Source: Polyrhizophydium stewartii
Taxonomy: Eukaryota > Chytridiomycota > Chytridiomycetes > Rhizophydiales
Length of the DNA stretch: 19,654 bases
Assembly (NCBI GenBank): GCA_027604665.1
Contig: JADGIZ010000202.1
Span: 1-19,654, forward strand
Reading direction: 5' to 3'
A program made the translations under genes and the position numbers. Positions 10,058 to 19,058 of the stretch are shown piece after piece. The notes below the pieces were generated by a model that did not search any database, was not told the DNA's origin, and saw nothing but the letters and a program-made list of their open reading frames with translations. Each line of letters starts with the position of its first letter. Positions within the stretch are counted from its first letter, which is position 1.

Positions 10058-11891
10058 TTAGAACTTGAGTGCACGCTCCATTGCGTCAAAGCACCGGATC
10101 GCGCTCGGCACATAGAACTTCTCGAAAACCAGCGGGAAAGGCGTGTCCCAGCCGCAGACGCGCTGGATAGGCGCTTCGAGGCGCAGGAAGCAGTGCTCCT
10201 GCACAGTGGTGGCAATCTCGGACGCGAAGCCGCCGGTCTGCGGGGCCTCGTGGGCAATGAGAAGACGTCCGGTCTTGTTGACAGACTGCGGGAAAAGGAT
10301 CTAGTCAGCGCCACCTGCGTGCGGAGCTGCGCTACGCTGGCACAACGCCTCACCTTGGTTACAGTCTCGATGTCCCAGGGCAGGATGGAGCGCAGGTCAA
10401 TGAGCTCGATGCTGACGCCGGGCATGCGCTTCTCGGCCATGGCAATCGCGCGCTCGAGCACGTAGAGCTGCGAGCCCCAGCCAACGACAGTCAGGTCCTT
10501 GCCTTCCTTGATGACCTCGGCCTTGCCGAGCGGCAGCGTGTAGTCGTCCACAGGGACCTGCTCGACGGCAGCGCGGTACAGGATCTTGGGCTCCATGAAG
10601 ACCACAGGGTTCTTATCGCGGATCGCGGCCAGCAGCAGGCCCTTGGTCTGGATGGGCGAACGCGGGATCACGACCTTGAGGCCTGGCGTGTGCGCAAAGT
10701 ATGCCTCGGGGCTCTGGCTGTGGTAGTGCGCGCCGTGGCCGACGGCCATGCACGGCATGCGCACCGTCAGGCCGCCGACATTGAACTCGTTGCCGGATCG
10801 GTAGCGGTATTTGGCAGCCTCGTTGACGAGCTGGTCAAAGGCCGGAAAGACGTAGTCGGCGAACTGGATCTCGGCAATCGCCGTGTGGCCGACGGCGGCC
10901 ACGCCGATGCCGAAGCCCGCGATGCCCTGCTCCGTCAGCGGCGTGTTGAAGACACGGTGCTTGCCTGCACCCTTCGTCAGCTGTCTCGATCCCGGCGGGC
11001 CATGCCACAGACGGCAACTTGCCAAACTTCTCGGCGAGACCCATGGTGCAGCGGAAGACGCCGCCAAAGCTAACGTCCTCGCCAAAGATGACTGCGCGGC
11101 GGGCGGCCGACCAGCGTCGCCGCGTCGAGGGGCGATAACCAGGCGGAACACCGAGTCAGATGATGGCGGTCACGCGACGCACGGCGCGGCCGCAGCCGCC
11201 GCGACAGAGCGGCCGCGACACCGGGCGCTTGCCGCACGCACCGGCCTTCTCGTCGGTCGCAAGCGCCGTGGCGAGCGCCTCATTGACCGCCTGGTACAGG
11301 TTCAGCTTCTTGGTCTCGGCTGGCGTCCGAGGTGGCGGTGTCGGCGGAGACGTCGACACCATGCGAGAGAGGCGGCCGCCGAAAGAGCAGAGTCAGCACT
11401 CGGCAAGAGCCATGCGCCTGTGATGAGGCGAATGAAGATCCCGTGGAGGCGGCAGCAGGGCAGCTAGACGAGTGCACCCGGGCGACGCACAGTTCTTGAC
11501 CGCAGCGAGCTCCGGGTTGGCGAGAGCCTGCTCGCGGGTGTTCTTGATGAACCTGGACTCGTTGACGCCTTGCATGAAGCCCTCGGCCGGCGGCGGGGTT
11601 CCCGAGGGGGTAGCGAGCTGACAGCGTGCGTGCATGCCGCGCGAGCGAGTGCCGCCCGCCAAGCCATGTCGGTGCGAGCCGGTGCGAGTCGGGCAGGTCA
11701 GCCGACGATCTCTGGGGTGCCCGTGCGGCGTGCGACGGCCGGCTGGCGCGAGCACGGCCACCCGACGGCTGCAGCAGCGTGAGTCGGATGCGGCCTCTGG
11801 GGCGGGCGAGGAGACGCACCAGGCGCGTGGCGCTGCGCGTGGGGCGGGCGGCGAGGGCCGCGAAGGTCGTCGAGCGGGCCGCACGGAACAT
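10058..11891 (-). CDS. BCKDHB: Branched-chain 2-oxoacid dehydrogenase E1 beta subunit, mitochondrial
   Basis: Beta subunit of the ThDP-dependent E1 that decarboxylates the 2-oxoacids of leucine, isoleucine and valine in the mitochondrial matrix. Exons on the minus strand: 11891-11820, 11617-11491, 11319-11242, 11091-11023, 10964-10354, 10285-10058; they sum to 394 residues (human 392). Residues 1-24 ([17 protein letters not shown]...) are Arg/Ser/Ala-rich without acids, a mitochondrial presequence. Family motifs: [97 protein letters not shown] and [11 protein letters not shown], then [13 protein letters not shown] in the last exon. FRCTMGL and HSQSPEA separate it from pyruvate dehydrogenase beta. 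Intron 4 is of GC-AG type (see its entry). Exon 2 (about 42 residues) matches nothing I recognise and is the least certain part. The RGS gene diverges 107 bp upstream. Confidence 0.92.
10965..11022 (-). other. GC-AG intron in the BCKDHB gene
   Basis: Read on the minus strand, the 58-nt intron starts GCAAGT and ends GGGTGCAG, with a GCTGAC branch site 12 nt before the acceptor. Splicing here joins AAGTTTG to GCAAGCACCG and gives [13 protein letters not shown], the expected family sequence without gap or insertion. No GT donor in this stretch gives the same join. GCAAGT is the usual donor of the minor GC-AG intron class. Confidence 0.8.
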
Positions 11892-11998
11892 GATCAGGGG
11901 TGGAGAATCGCAAAGGGCGGCTCTGGGTCATGTCGTCCCGCGGATCCGGTGTTGGTCCTTGCCCGCCAGATCCCCGCCCGCGTGCACCTGCCCACACA
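11892..11998. promoter_or_regulatory. Divergent promoter between BCKDHB and the RGS gene
   Basis: Only 107 bp separate the two start codons, so both promoters must overlap here or reach into the opposite gene. If the RGS protein started at the upstream in-frame ATG at 11930, only 38 bp would remain. No TATA box or CCAAT is visible. Confidence 0.5.
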
Positions 11999-13174
11999 AT
12001 GGCCGGCCGCGCCGCAACCATGTATGTGTCGGGTCGCTCGCGGGGCGAGGATAATCAGCCCGCCGCCCGTCGAGCATCGATCGGCGCGCCGTCACCGCTC
12101 ACCGCAACGCCGACGGCGGGGCCTGCTGCCATCCCCGCCCCTGGAGCAAGCCCGGCCATCGCACGACCCGATGCTGCCGGCGGCAGCAACGCGCAGGCAT
12201 TCGGATCTGATTGTGCTGGGGCCCGCGACTCCATCGCTGCCACCCCGCCGCACATGACGTCGTCCTTTACAAGCTGCGGTGCCCCGTCCGAGCACGCAGC
12301 GATCCTGCCCGTCGTTCTCGGATCGCAGCAGTCAGGCCTGCCCGATTGGGCCATGGCATTGATCCGCGGCAGCGAGCTGGTTGATATGCCCGAATCTGCC
12401 CGCGCTTCGAGCTCCACCAGCGCGCAGCCAGAATGCCCAACCACGCCGCCGTTGGCCAGCCGCGGCGGGACGCCTCGAGCCGCGACCCAGCTCACCATCG
12501 CGATCGCTGGAAACGTCAACCGCGGCACGGGCACCGACGGCGGCGATATGGGCTCTCATGCTCACAGCGTGCCAGACACCGAGATCCACTCCTTCTCGCC
12601 GACTCCGGCACCACCTCCACGAACAGCGACGCTGCGATACGCAGCGGGGCCTCCAACACCGTCGGAAAAGCAGTTTGGCGGCCCATCGCGGCACTTGCAG
12701 GACCTCAACGCCGGCCTCGCCTCGAACGCCTGGCGCCGCGCATTTGCGCAGTTCCTCACCAAAGAGTTCTGCACCGAGAGCCTTCTGTTTGTGCGAGCCG
12801 TCGACTGCTTCAAGGAGACTGCTGACGACGCACTTTTCCCGAGTGTCGCGGAGCGAGATGCTGCATCGATTCGCCGCGCAAACTTTATTGCTGCGCATTT
12901 TCTTGTCGAAGGTGCGCCGGGCGAGATCAATGTTCCCTCGCAGATCCGGGATCGCGCGATAGTACTGCATAGCGAGTCGGCGAGTGCGGGGCTGCGCGTA
13001 CCACCGCACGTGTTTGATGAGGCGTGCGAGCACGTCAAGCATATGATGGCGGCCGACTTGATGCCGCGCTTCGTGCGGTCGGATATGTTTACCAGATATG
13101 CCGCTAAACGTCCAGTCGCGGCGCTGACAGAGTCTCCCCAGATCGTCCCGGCGCTCGTCGCTGCTTCTGTTTGA
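11999..13174 (+). CDS. RGS-domain protein (regulator of G-protein signalling)
   Basis: RGS domains speed GTP hydrolysis by G-alpha subunits. Single exon, 391 residues from the ATG at 11999, chosen for its strong context (A at -3, G at +4); an in-frame ATG at 11930 would add 23 residues. Residues 1 to about 225 are low-complexity, rich in Ser, Pro, Ala, Thr and Gly, with no motif I recognise. The RGS fold follows at about 231-369: NAWRRAFAQFLTKEFCTESLLF and VRAVDCFKE (helices 3-5), EINVPSQIRDRAI, then FDEACEHVKHMMAADLMPRFV and RSDMF. The domain is near the C-terminus with no transmembrane segment, unlike fungal Rgs proteins with DEP or PX domains. Its partner G-alpha cannot be told. The stop lies 54 bp before the next gene. 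Confidence 0.83.
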   Translation: MAGRAATMYVSGRSRGEDNQPAARRASIGAPSPLTATPTAGPAAIPAPGASPAIARPDAAGGSNAQAFGSDCAGARDSIAATPPHMTSSFTSCGAPSEHAAILPVVLGSQQSGLPDWAMALIRGSELVDMPESARASSSTSAQPECPTTPPLASRGGTPRAATQLTIAIAGNVNRGTGTDGGDMGSHAHSVPDTEIHSFSPTPAPPPRTATLRYAAGPPTPSEKQFGGPSRHLQDLNAGLASNAWRRAFAQFLTKEFCTESLLFVRAVDCFKETADDALFPSVAERDAASIRRANFIAAHFLVEGAPGEINVPSQIRDRAIVLHSESASAGLRVPPHVFDEACEHVKHMMAADLMPRFVRSDMFTRYAAKRPVAALTESPQIVPALVAASV

Positions 13175-13228
13175 TAAGCCTCCGTTCGGGCTATGGCGCA
13201 TGTGCAGAGGCAATAAAGCGGTCAAAGA
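13175..13228 (+). terminator. 54-bp spacer with AATAAA between the RGS and GT32 genes
   Basis: AATAAA at 13212-13217 is the only poly(A)-signal candidate for the RGS gene and lies 11 bp before the GT32 start codon. Cleavage would then fall inside the downstream coding region, and the GT32 promoter must overlap the RGS coding sequence. Confidence 0.45.
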
Positions 13229-14695
13229 ATGCCGCTGCCGTTGCGTCACTTTGCCGCACCGGTTGCGGCGGTATCGGTCCCCAATCTGCCGCCGCCACCT
13301 CCGACGACTTCACCGCAGATGCGCGACCTGGCCAAGCGGCGGATGTTGCTCTTGGGGGGACTCTCGTCCCGCAAGCGCTGGCACGTCGTGCGCCTGCTCA
13401 CCACACTGGCGATAGCCACCGTGCTCATGGTCTTTGTGCGCCTGCGCGAGCCGCCAAGCGGTAAGGAGCCAGTCCATCCCGCCTGGCTGTGTTGTCGGAA
13501 ACGTAGCCGCCGACAGCGGCAGCAGCGCCGTCGGCGCAGCAAGCCGTGCGCAGCCCGCGTCTGCCGCTCGCTCGGATGGCCACGAGTGCGCCAGGCGTCG
13601 GCGAAGTGGTTCCCGGGACGCCGCCTGCTTGGCGTCGCGCCGTGCTGCGCCTCTCGCGCTGACAACGGTCGCCAGCACCGAACCGCCTGTTGACGCTCGA
13701 CCTGGATGAGGGGATTGAGCCCGACCCCGCCAATGCGGGCAGGACCACCAGCGCAGTGCTGAACGCGGCCGAGGCCGCACTCGAGGCCCATCTTGGCAGC
13801 CCCGTTGCCCAGACACGTCCGATCCCGCGCATGATCCACCAGCAGTGGAAGTCGGCCCTTGTGCCCGAGTCGCATACCGCGTGGGTCACGGCGTTCCGAA
13901 AGATAGAGGGCTATACGCACCTGCTTTGGACAGACGCCGACTTGGCCGTCTTTGTGCGCAAGTACTTTCCACGTCATGAGAAGCTCTACCACGCGCTGCC
14001 CAAGCCCATCCTGCGAGCCGATCTCGCAAGGTACATGCTGCTGTACGTCTTTGGCGGCATCTACTCGGACCTCGACACGAGCCCAATCAAGCATCCGGAT
14101 CTCTGGCTTGAGCATCGCACGCCTACGGCGGGACGCAGCAACGAGAGCACATCTGGCTCACGGTTTGACGACGAGCCGGTGCGCCTGGTGGTTGGTATCG
14201 AGGCCGACTCGCCTCGCTGGCGCAGCATGTGCTTTGCTCGCCGAGTGCAGTTCTGCCAGTGGACCATGGCCAGCGTCCCGCGCCATCCGGCCTTGCAGCG
14301 TATCCTCCGGCTCGCGCTCAGCATGCTGGACCACCTGATTGGGTTGGGCCGAAGTGTGAGCGTGCTCCAGACAACCGGCCCAGGCCCTTGGACAGATGCT
14401 TTGATGCACGAGCTCCGAGCAGCCGGCGTCGAGGAGCACCATCTGTTTGGACTCGAGCAGCCGCTACGTGCAGGTAATGCGGTCGTGCTGCCCATAACAG
14501 CCTTTTCGCCTGGAATGGGGCATATGGTGCGATCCTACTGCTGCGATTTGGCGTTTGACATGTGCTGACCATTCCCCGCCGCGACAGGGCTCCAAGCCTA
14601 TCAACGACAGCGCCGCGTGTGTCGAGCACCATTTTGCCGGCAGCTGGAAGGACGGTCTCTCGTCGGTGCGATGCTTTCTTGGGATACTCGAATAG
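13229..14695 (+). CDS. GT32 glycosyltransferase, Och1-type, type II Golgi membrane protein
   Basis: Probable GDP-mannose-dependent mannosyltransferase of family GT32 (Och1/Hoc1 and Sur1/Csg1 relatives) acting in the Golgi lumen. Exons 13229-13460, 13676-14526 and 14588-14695 give 396 residues. A short basic cytosolic N-terminus is followed by one membrane span at about residues 53-70 (VVRLLTTLAIATVLMVFV), then a stem. The catalytic domain begins with IPRMIHQQWKS at about 127, continues with YTHLLWTDADL and RADLARYMLLYVFGGIYSDLD; the metal-binding DxD is D209-L-D211. The last exon restores the family ending GSKPI...VEHHFAGSWKDGL; without it the protein would stop in the intron at 14568. Intron 1 is 215 nt, rather long for this window, and its acceptor at 13675 is inferred from frame and a CTGAC branch site. 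Whether the acceptor is an N-glycan, a cell-wall mannan or a sphingolipid cannot be decided. Confidence 0.88.
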
Positions 14696-14797
14696 GCGGC
14701 GGAGAAAGGTTTAGTTCATGCGCAATCTGCCGGCTGGACTTTGGCACAAAGAATGAAAGCAGTATCTATCCCTGCTCAAACCACAGGCCAGGCCAGA
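14696..14797. other. Convergent 3' region between GT32 and METTL25 genes
   Basis: Only 102 bp lie between the two stop codons, so the transcripts probably overlap tail to tail. No AATAAA is visible on either strand. Confidence 0.4.
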
Positions 14798-16494
14798 TCA
14801 TTGCCGTGACGGCTTGATGGCGATAAGCGCCATGTTGCGCGGTGAGTCGACCGGATCAAAAACGGGCACAAGCCGCACCTCGAGCCGCGGATCTGCTTCG
14901 ACAATGTGCAGATATCGATCAATCAATAGCAGACTCTCGATGGCCTCTGCCAGCATAGACCGCAGGGTCCACACAACGGCAATCTCCTTCTCCCGCGAGG
15001 CAAAGCGTTCGGCGTAAGATTCGAGCACACTGCGAGTCAGGGTCGCGGTCGGATATGCGATTCCCAGTCGCTTGAGCGCATGCTCGGCATATGTGGCAAA
15101 GCCGTGGCCAAAAGCGCCTCGGCCGAGGCGGCCGACAATGATTGACGCAGTGTCGGAAGCCGCGGGCAGCAGGTCATGTTCGACAATCACAAGCTGCAGC
15201 AACGCGCGCCAGAAATGCTTGGTAAAGTTGTCACTTGCACCTGGCTGCTCGGCCCAGCGGCATGTCGCCTGGCATGCAACCATGCGAGCCGAAAATCCCA
15301 GCTGCACGCCAAGCGCTCGCACGGCGTGACTTAGAGGATACCCGCTGCCTGCAACCGGGTCGCCTTCGTCACCATACTGTTCCGTGACGTGGTTATAGCA
15401 GCAACCGACGCCGCAAAGCACGCTTGCGTCACCAGTCAGGAACTGGCGGATCATTGCTGCCGCCAGGCTGTATTAGCAGATGCCCGGCCACACAAGGAGG
15501 TGGAGGCATGCATGCGTCAGCAGGAGTTTGATGGAGCGTCGAGTGAGTTTACAAGTGAGCACACTCACTCGCCACAAGTGTGAAGGCCGCACAGCAGCCA
15601 GCGTGCGCCGGCGCCGTCGCGGCCGGCAACAACGCGCGCGATCTCGCAGCGCTCCGCCTCGTTATCACTCGCATCGGCGAGGCCTTGCATCACCATCGCA
15701 AAGCTCTCGTGCGGCTCAACGCGCCGGTTGACATGGAACAGTCGCCCGCCCGTCCGGGGCTGGTTGGCCATGCGCTGTTCGATGCGGTCCGACTTGACCT
15801 TTGCGCCGCACGTCTGGATCATGTCATCGTCGACGCCGATCACCGTGTGCCCGTACGAGTACACAAGACATGCATCCAGATACCCTTGGCCGGCGCCCAT
15901 ATCAACGATGCTGTCGATTCGGTGGCTGCGGGCAAGTCGGTCAATCAGAGCCGACAGCGACTGCACCTCGATGCGCTTCTTGGGCTTCATCCCGTACACG
16001 ATGCGCGCATCGAGCGGTCGAGCTGTGGCGGTCAATACAGCGCCGCACGCTGCGGGTCAGTTCCCGTCGCACAGGACCTGCCGGTGGGGCTGCTGCCTCA
16101 CCATCCGCAACCATGGACGACACCCACGCATCCTCGGGCTGTCTCGGCAGCGCAACCGCCCTCGTCCTCTCGACAAACTCTCGAAGCGACGCGGGCCAGT
16201 CTGGCCGCACGCGGCCGTACGTGGCAAGCTCCAGCAGCTCCTGCGTCGTGCAGACGCCCTCGTCCTTGAGCGCTCTCCACTCGGCAGGGAAGACGGCGCT
16301 CCAGTAGTCGGCAACAAAAAAGTCGACGGCGTGGCTCTGGTCGCCTGCTTGTCAGCTCGGATGCTCGCGCAGACATGCAGCTCCGATGGAGCACGCACAT
16401 CAAGCAGCCACGCGTGGTTTTTGAGGAAGGCGCCGAGTGCGGCCGCGTACTCGGCGGCGTCGGTGTGCGGCTCGGGCAGCCGCACCGAGTGCAT
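14798..16494 (-). CDS. METTL25: METTL25/METTL25B (RRNAD1)-family SAM-dependent methyltransferase
   Basis: A Rossmann-fold methyltransferase of a family whose substrate I do not know with certainty. Minus-strand exons: 16494-16399, 16336-16102, 16049-15569, 15467-14798, giving about 493 residues. Family features in order: FLKNHAWLLD, then VDFFVADYW; GMKPKKRIEV; SAM motif I VDMGAGQGYL with the acidic VIGVDDD end of strand 2; CGLHTCGDL; GVGCCYNHVTE. The last three are hallmarks of this family. Intron 2 (16050-16101) and intron 3 (15468-15568) each rejoin the frame exactly, the latter completing HTCGD-LAAAM. For intron 1 I prefer donor GTGCGT at 16398 with acceptor CAG at 16337; the alternative 16394 to 16345 adds four residues. 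The start at 16494 is the first ATG before the conserved N-terminal helix. The TIPIN homologue diverges from 130 bp upstream. Confidence 0.87.
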
Positions 16495-16623
16495 TTGCTT
16501 GTCGGGCAGCTCAAGTATGAAAGCAAGGAACCCAGTACAAACAATCCCAGCGCGTCCTCAGGGCTGCAAGGACAAATCGGCGTCCGGACGGCCTTTTCGG
16601 TCCGGACGACGCCGACAACGCCG
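16495..16623. promoter_or_regulatory. Divergent promoter between METTL25 and TIPIN homologues with twin palindromes
   Basis: 129 bp separate the two start codons. Two copies of the palindrome GTCCGGAC lie at 16582-16589 and 16600-16607, 18 bp apart and near the middle of the spacer. The first extends to the 10-bp palindrome CGTCCGGACG. Such symmetric, helically phased-looking sites suit binding of dimeric regulators, for example Zn-cluster proteins, but no factor can be named. An ACGCGT (MluI cell-cycle box sequence) occurs at 16410-16415 inside METTL25 exon 1; in GC-rich DNA this may be chance. Confidence 0.5.
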
Positions 16624-17574
16624 ATGCCACCCGCCGTGCCCGTCCCGCCGCCCGACCCGGCCGACCCGGCCGCCATGCCTGCCGCGCTGGATGCCGGAGC
16701 CGACCCTGCTTCCCCGCCGGTCCGCGCGCGCCGCCCCGTCGCCCGCCTGGACGCAGACCGCCTTCTCGGCATCCGCGGTCTGCCCGAGCTTGTGCAGCGC
16801 GCACGCAAGCTTCGCTTCAAAGGCCGGGGCAACGAGGTGCCTATGCACCAAGCCTGGGCTGCGCCGCGTCTGTGCTGATCCTCGCGCGATTCCAGTTGCA
16901 GGACCTCGCACGCATCGTCGACATGTTCCGCATCTGGGGTGCCGAGCTCTATCCGAAACTCGGCTTCGACTCGTTCGTTGATCGCACAGAGCGTGTGTGT
17001 CGCGAGCGCCGCTTGCGGGTGTGTCTACCGTTGAAACGGCATTTTGCGGCCGCAGCGTGTGTTGTCTGACTCAACCCAAACGCAGATTCACATGGCGCAG
17101 CTGCTGCGCGACGCAGAGGCTCGCGCGAGCGGGATTCTCGCGGCCGCAGATGTCACTCAGCCTCAATCTGCATCGCTCTCCGATCCGCCAAACGGCGCCG
17201 AGTCGCCTTACCCAGAAAGACCTCCGCAGTCTTCTCAATCTCCTCGATCTCCTGTGTCGCCGCTTGCTGCTCGTGCGGCTTTGGAATCATCTGCAACTGC
17301 ATATCGCCGCCGCGCGACCCAGATCGCCTCGTCAGACTCGGAGTCGGACCATGATGATAACGTTTTCTTTGCTGCTCCGACTAAGCCAAGCGCAGGTCTG
17401 ACGGCAGCCTCCGAAGATCGCCTTGCGCAGATCGAGGACAAGCGCAAGCAAGCACTTGCCCGTCTTGCCGCTCGGCAAGCTGAGCGAGATCGTGCACAGC
17501 GCGACAAGCAGCGTGCTGAACGCGAAGCTCTCGTTGCAGCCATGATTGATGATGCCGGCGTCTTTGACAACTGA
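16624..17574 (+). CDS. TIPIN: TIPIN/Swi3/Csm3 homologue, replication fork protection complex subunit
   Basis: Partner of Timeless/Tof1/Swi1 in the nuclear fork protection complex, which couples helicase and polymerase and supports the S-phase checkpoint. Exons 16624-16836, 16896-17018 and 17086-17574 give 274 residues (human TIPIN 301). Residues 1-35 are Pro/Ala-rich. The Swi3 domain spans about 41-125: LLGIRGLPELVQRARKLRF and KGRGNE in exon 1, DLARIVDMFRIWGAELYPK and LGFDSFVDRTERVCRERRLR in exon 2, IHMAQLLRDAE at the start of exon 3. The middle is Ser/Pro-rich, including SSDSESDHDD, a casein-kinase-2-like acidic patch. Residues from about 215 on form a long charged helix (RLAQIEDKRKQALARLAARQ and on), probably a coiled coil. 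Exon 2 could begin at 16902 instead, dropping two residues. An in-frame ATG further upstream is not needed by the domain. Confidence 0.89.
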
Positions 17575-18479
17575 AAGTAAATCCAACATATGCTGAGCTT
17601 TCAATTTCAGGATAAATTCTTTTGAAGCCAATCGAATCTGCAATTATGGCGAATCTGCAGCGGTCATCCTTGGTCGTCGAGTTTGATCCTCTGGCTTCGT
17701 TGATCGGGACAAAGTCGTCGGTCTGCAGCCTGTTGCATCAAGATCATAGATCGATCGGCAAGGCTCCGTGTTTGGGAACACGGGCGATCGTCGGCCGCAT
17801 CAACCACCACCAGGCCACATCAACGCTGCAGGCAGATCGCTGAGTCGTGAGTCTCGAGCCCCAAGCCTCGCGCCGACCAACCCGTTTGTGAGGATAGCAT
17901 GGGCTGTCACTGATCAGCCGATATTGTGCCCTCGCCCACTCTCAAGCCGTTCTTCGTTGTGTCTCGCACCTTCACTTCCGCCGACCCGCCGACCATGGCG
18001 TCGCCGCCGTGCGAGCCAGCTTCGGCCAGACAGACAGGACGGCCGATCCGTGGTGCGTGGCACGGCAGGGATGCCGCAGCCCTCTGCATCCATGCATCTT
18101 CACCCCGTGGTGCGGTGTGCAGAGTGCCTGGCAACGGTCTGCGACGGCACGGCCGCCGGCCGTGGCAGGCAAGGCTCGCATCTCGCTCTGCTGCCTCCAT
18201 GCGGCTCATGGCGCCATGGCATGAGTCACGCGGTCGGTCCTCGGGCGGCCACTGCGCCTCGAGTCCTGGCACGAGATGCCGCCGCCAACTGCTGCCGCGG
18301 CGGGCCAGCAGCACGCGCAGTAGCATCCTGCACACATGGGCACCCTACAGTGACGGCGAACGCGGCAGCCAGCACGCAGGGGTGGCGGGTGAGTGTCTTG
18401 CTTGTGGGCGGCAGCCCAACGCAGCTGCCGCAGCACGTGCGGCGGGGCCGCGGGCCATCTGCATGAGCGCACGCCGTTT
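17575..18479. other. Gene-poor stretch downstream of the TIPIN homologue
   Basis: The first about 300 bp are less GC-rich and probably hold the TIPIN 3' UTR; GATAAA at about 17610 is a weak poly(A) candidate. Open frames up to about 190 codons occur at 17926-18510 and elsewhere. They lack recognisable domains and have Arg/Ser/Ala-rich composition typical of random GC-rich frames, so I do not call them genes. No tRNA or other RNA gene is recognisable. Confidence 0.5.
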
Positions 18480-18623
18480 TTGTCGCGGCCAAGCGACAGG
18501 GCCTCGGTGAAATCACGCGAATGAACACGAAAGACGCGCTGACGCGGGCGGCAGACTTGCCCCCGCGTTAGTCGCTTGATTACGACAAACGACTGTGAGC
18601 TGCCTTGCGCCTTGAGTCTTACA
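18480..18623 (+). repeat. Left arm of a 144-bp inverted repeat
   Basis: This arm matches the reverse complement of 18863-19006 over 144 bases without gaps, with 12 mismatches by hand count (about 92%). Each arm holds three short hairpins that survive in both copies: TGTCGC/GCGACA with a 6-nt loop (18481-18498), ACGCGGG/CCCGCGT, and AGTCG/CGACT. The centre-to-centre spacing allows a large cruciform or foldback. Confidence 0.85.
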
Positions 18624-18708
18624 AGAGCGTGCTTGGATGCTGTCGCCTGGGTGCTGCGAGCGCGCTGCTGCACTGTGCGGCGACTCGGAATCTCGCATCA
18701 ACGGCCGG

Positions 18709-18862
18709 CCCGCCCGTATCAACCCTGGCGGGCTCGACACCGCAGCCGCGATCCACCTGCGGCCCACGCACCGTGCGCTGCGCGCTAGCTGCCTGGGCGG
18801 CACGCACCACACGGCAGCGCATGCTGGCTCGTCTCGTCTCTCGCTGGTGCGTCGCTGTCACA
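18709..18862 (+). repeat. 154-bp direct repeat, copy 1
   Basis: Matches 19059-19212 at a constant offset of 350 with 7 mismatches and no gaps by hand count (about 95%); the last about 77 bases are identical. It begins with a hairpin, CCCGCC/GGCGGG around a 13-14-nt loop. It ends exactly where the right inverted arm begins (18863). Confidence 0.85.
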
Positions 18863-19006
18863 TGTAAAACCCAAGGCGCAAGGTAGTTCACAGTCGACTG
18901 TCGTTATCAAGCGACTAACGCGGGGGGAAGTCTGCCGCCCGCGTCAGCGCGCCTTTTGTGTTCATTCGTGTGATTTCACCGAGGTCCTGTCGCTTGGCCG
19001 CGACAA
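18863..19006 (-). repeat. Right arm of the 144-bp inverted repeat
   Basis: Inverted copy of 18480-18623. It directly abuts direct repeat copy 1. Nine of the 12 differences between the arms are transitions. The 53 bp after it (19007-19058) are relatively AT-rich and not repeated within the window. Confidence 0.85.
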
Positions 19007-19058
19007 TTAGGAATAACTAACGACCTGAAAGTTGCTGACGACTCGATGGACCCTACAC

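Noticed and set aside
14527..14587. Apparent truncation of the GT32 protein at 14568
   Set aside because: A 61-nt intron with GTGCGA donor and GACAG acceptor restores the family C-terminus in a last exon to 14695, so this is splicing, not a broken gene.
15468..15568. Apparent frameshift in the METTL25 gene
   Set aside because: A GTGAGT to ACAG intron completes the HTCGDL motif exactly in frame.
17926..18510. 194-codon open frame downstream of TIPIN, and several others to the right end
   Set aside because: Composition is Arg/Ser/Ala-rich with no domain, several overlapping frames are open on both strands, and the frames run into the repeat arm.
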